From: Spirochaetota bacterium
Lineage (GTDB): Bacteria; Spirochaetota; UBA12135; COTS27; JAFLEE01
DNA length: 64,000 nt
Direction of reading: 5' to 3'
Assembly: GCA_017302015.1 (NCBI GenBank)
Contig: JAFLEE010000001.1
Coordinates: 109,361 to 173,360, forward strand
The stretch's first letter is position 1, and each line of letters starts with the position of its first letter. The notes beneath the pieces are model-generated. The model made no database searches. It worked only from the letters and a program-made list of their open reading frames with translations, and had not been told where the DNA came from. The position numbers were made by a program, and so were the translations under genes. This document shows, piece by piece, positions 63,518 to 64,000 of the stretch.

Positions 63518-64000
63518 TTATTTGATCCGTTTCCCGCGCGGCATCCCGGCCCGCGGGGCCTTATTCGAAAGCGCGTCCCCTCGATCCGCAATCCCGCGGC
63601 CGGGCCCCATCCGGGGAACCGCGCCCTCCCCCGTCGTGTCGGGTTCCAGTTCGAGGGTGGAGCCGCGCACGATGAGTTCGTTCTCGAAGAGGAAGGTGCG
63701 GGGACGGCCCCGCTGGGTCGGCTTAAGGGCGAGTTCGAGCACGAGGGACGACAGGCGAAGGAGGTCTTGGCGCAGGGTGGTGAGGGCCGGGCGCACCATG
63801 CGCGCCGCCGGGATATCGTCGAACCCCACCACCGCCACCTGGCGCGGCACAGCGACCCCGCGGGCGCGCAGGCCCGCGATGGCGCCCAGGGCAACGTCGT
63901 CGTTGGCGCAGAAGATCGCGTCGTACGGGGCCCGCCCCCCGAAGGCGCGCTCCACCGCCTCGAAGGCCCCGGGATACCCCGCCAATTGCATGGTGAGGAG
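63518..64000 (-). CDS. LacI-family regulator, C-terminal part (5' end outside window)
   Basis: The frame is open to the right edge, so the DNA-binding domain lies outside the window. The visible part is the ligand-binding core of a LacI regulator: AIFCANDDVALGAIAGLRARG and VAVVGFDDIPAARMVRPALTTLRQ, followed by a charged tail. Same strand as, and 20 bp upstream of, the LamG/GH30-like gene, so it is probably co-transcribed with it and may regulate it. Confidence 0.85.
   Translation of the reverse strand, partial: LLTMQLAGYPGAFEAVERAFGGRAPYDAIFCANDDVALGAIAGLRARGVAVPRQVAVVGFDDIPAARMVRPALTTLRQDLLRLSSLVLELALKPTQRGRPRTFLFENELIVRGSTLELEPDTTGEGAVPRMGPGRGIADRGDALSNKAPRAGMPRGKRIK

Noticed and set aside
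1..64000. tRNA, rRNA, CRISPR arrays, insertion sequences, prophage, att sites, polysaccharide-locus SusC/SusD pairs
   Set aside because: None was recognised by reading both strands; a covariance-model scan would be needed to exclude a tRNA formally.

Overview
The window is G+C rich (about two thirds by eye) and almost fully coding on both strands. It comes from a Gram-negative-type bacterium: there is a family 9 (heptosyltransferase-like) glycosyltransferase, a lipoprotein and many Sec-type signal peptides. The gene mix suggests the PVC group, most likely Lentisphaerota, Kiritimatiellota or Verrucomicrobiota. It includes formylglycine sulfatases, large secreted multidomain glycosidases, many AraC/XylR/LacI regulators, Gfo/Idh/MocA dehydrogenases, a UroD-like methyltransferase and a SET-domain protein. 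This placement is inference from gene content; no rRNA, tRNA, CRISPR or insertion sequence was seen.

Layout. 1-8460: the 3' part of a secreted TIM-barrel glycosidase, a frameshifted AraC regulator, a UroD/MtaA-like protein, a Gfo/Idh/MocA oxidoreductase, and a flavoprotein overlapping a repeat-like exported protein. 8587-13543: small exported or membrane proteins, a lipoprotein, an SRPBCC protein, an unrecognised 424-residue protein and a SET-domain methyltransferase. 13951-19959: a non-secreted TIM-barrel glycosidase-like protein, a non-secreted BNR sialidase-like protein, and a glycine dehydrogenase made from fused split-type subunits. 20243-25094: a tight five-gene operon (21-residue-repeat helical protein, thymidylate-kinase-like protein, GT9, NAD synthetase, GT2). 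25168-31218: a LamG protein, an XylR-like regulator, a probable Tat-exported sulfatase and a second Gfo/Idh/MocA enzyme. 31457-64000: a carbohydrate-degradation region with two paralogous clan GH-A-like enzymes (one interrupted by an in-frame TAG), GH43, a CBM/GH39-like/CBM9 protein, an agarase-like protein, a beta-helix/CBM9 protein, GH20, GH30-like, a sulfatase, and three AraC and two LacI regulators.

How the genes fit together. Most large hydrolases sit beside their own one-component regulator, giving several small enzyme-regulator modules instead of one long locus. No SusC/SusD pair, ABC transporter or MFS transporter is present, so uptake must be encoded elsewhere. The GH43_24-like, agarase-like, GH20, sulfatase and GH30-like enzymes together suggest growth on complex, partly sulfated galactan- or glycosaminoglycan-like polysaccharides (inference).

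Signals. Most genes have a GGAG/AGGAG ribosome-binding site 5-9 nt before the start. At least two, gcvP and the Tat sulfatase, instead have a -10-like hexamer 5-6 nt before the ATG and no ribosome-binding site, which suggests leaderless transcripts. Several convergent gene pairs are separated by strong GC-rich hairpins.
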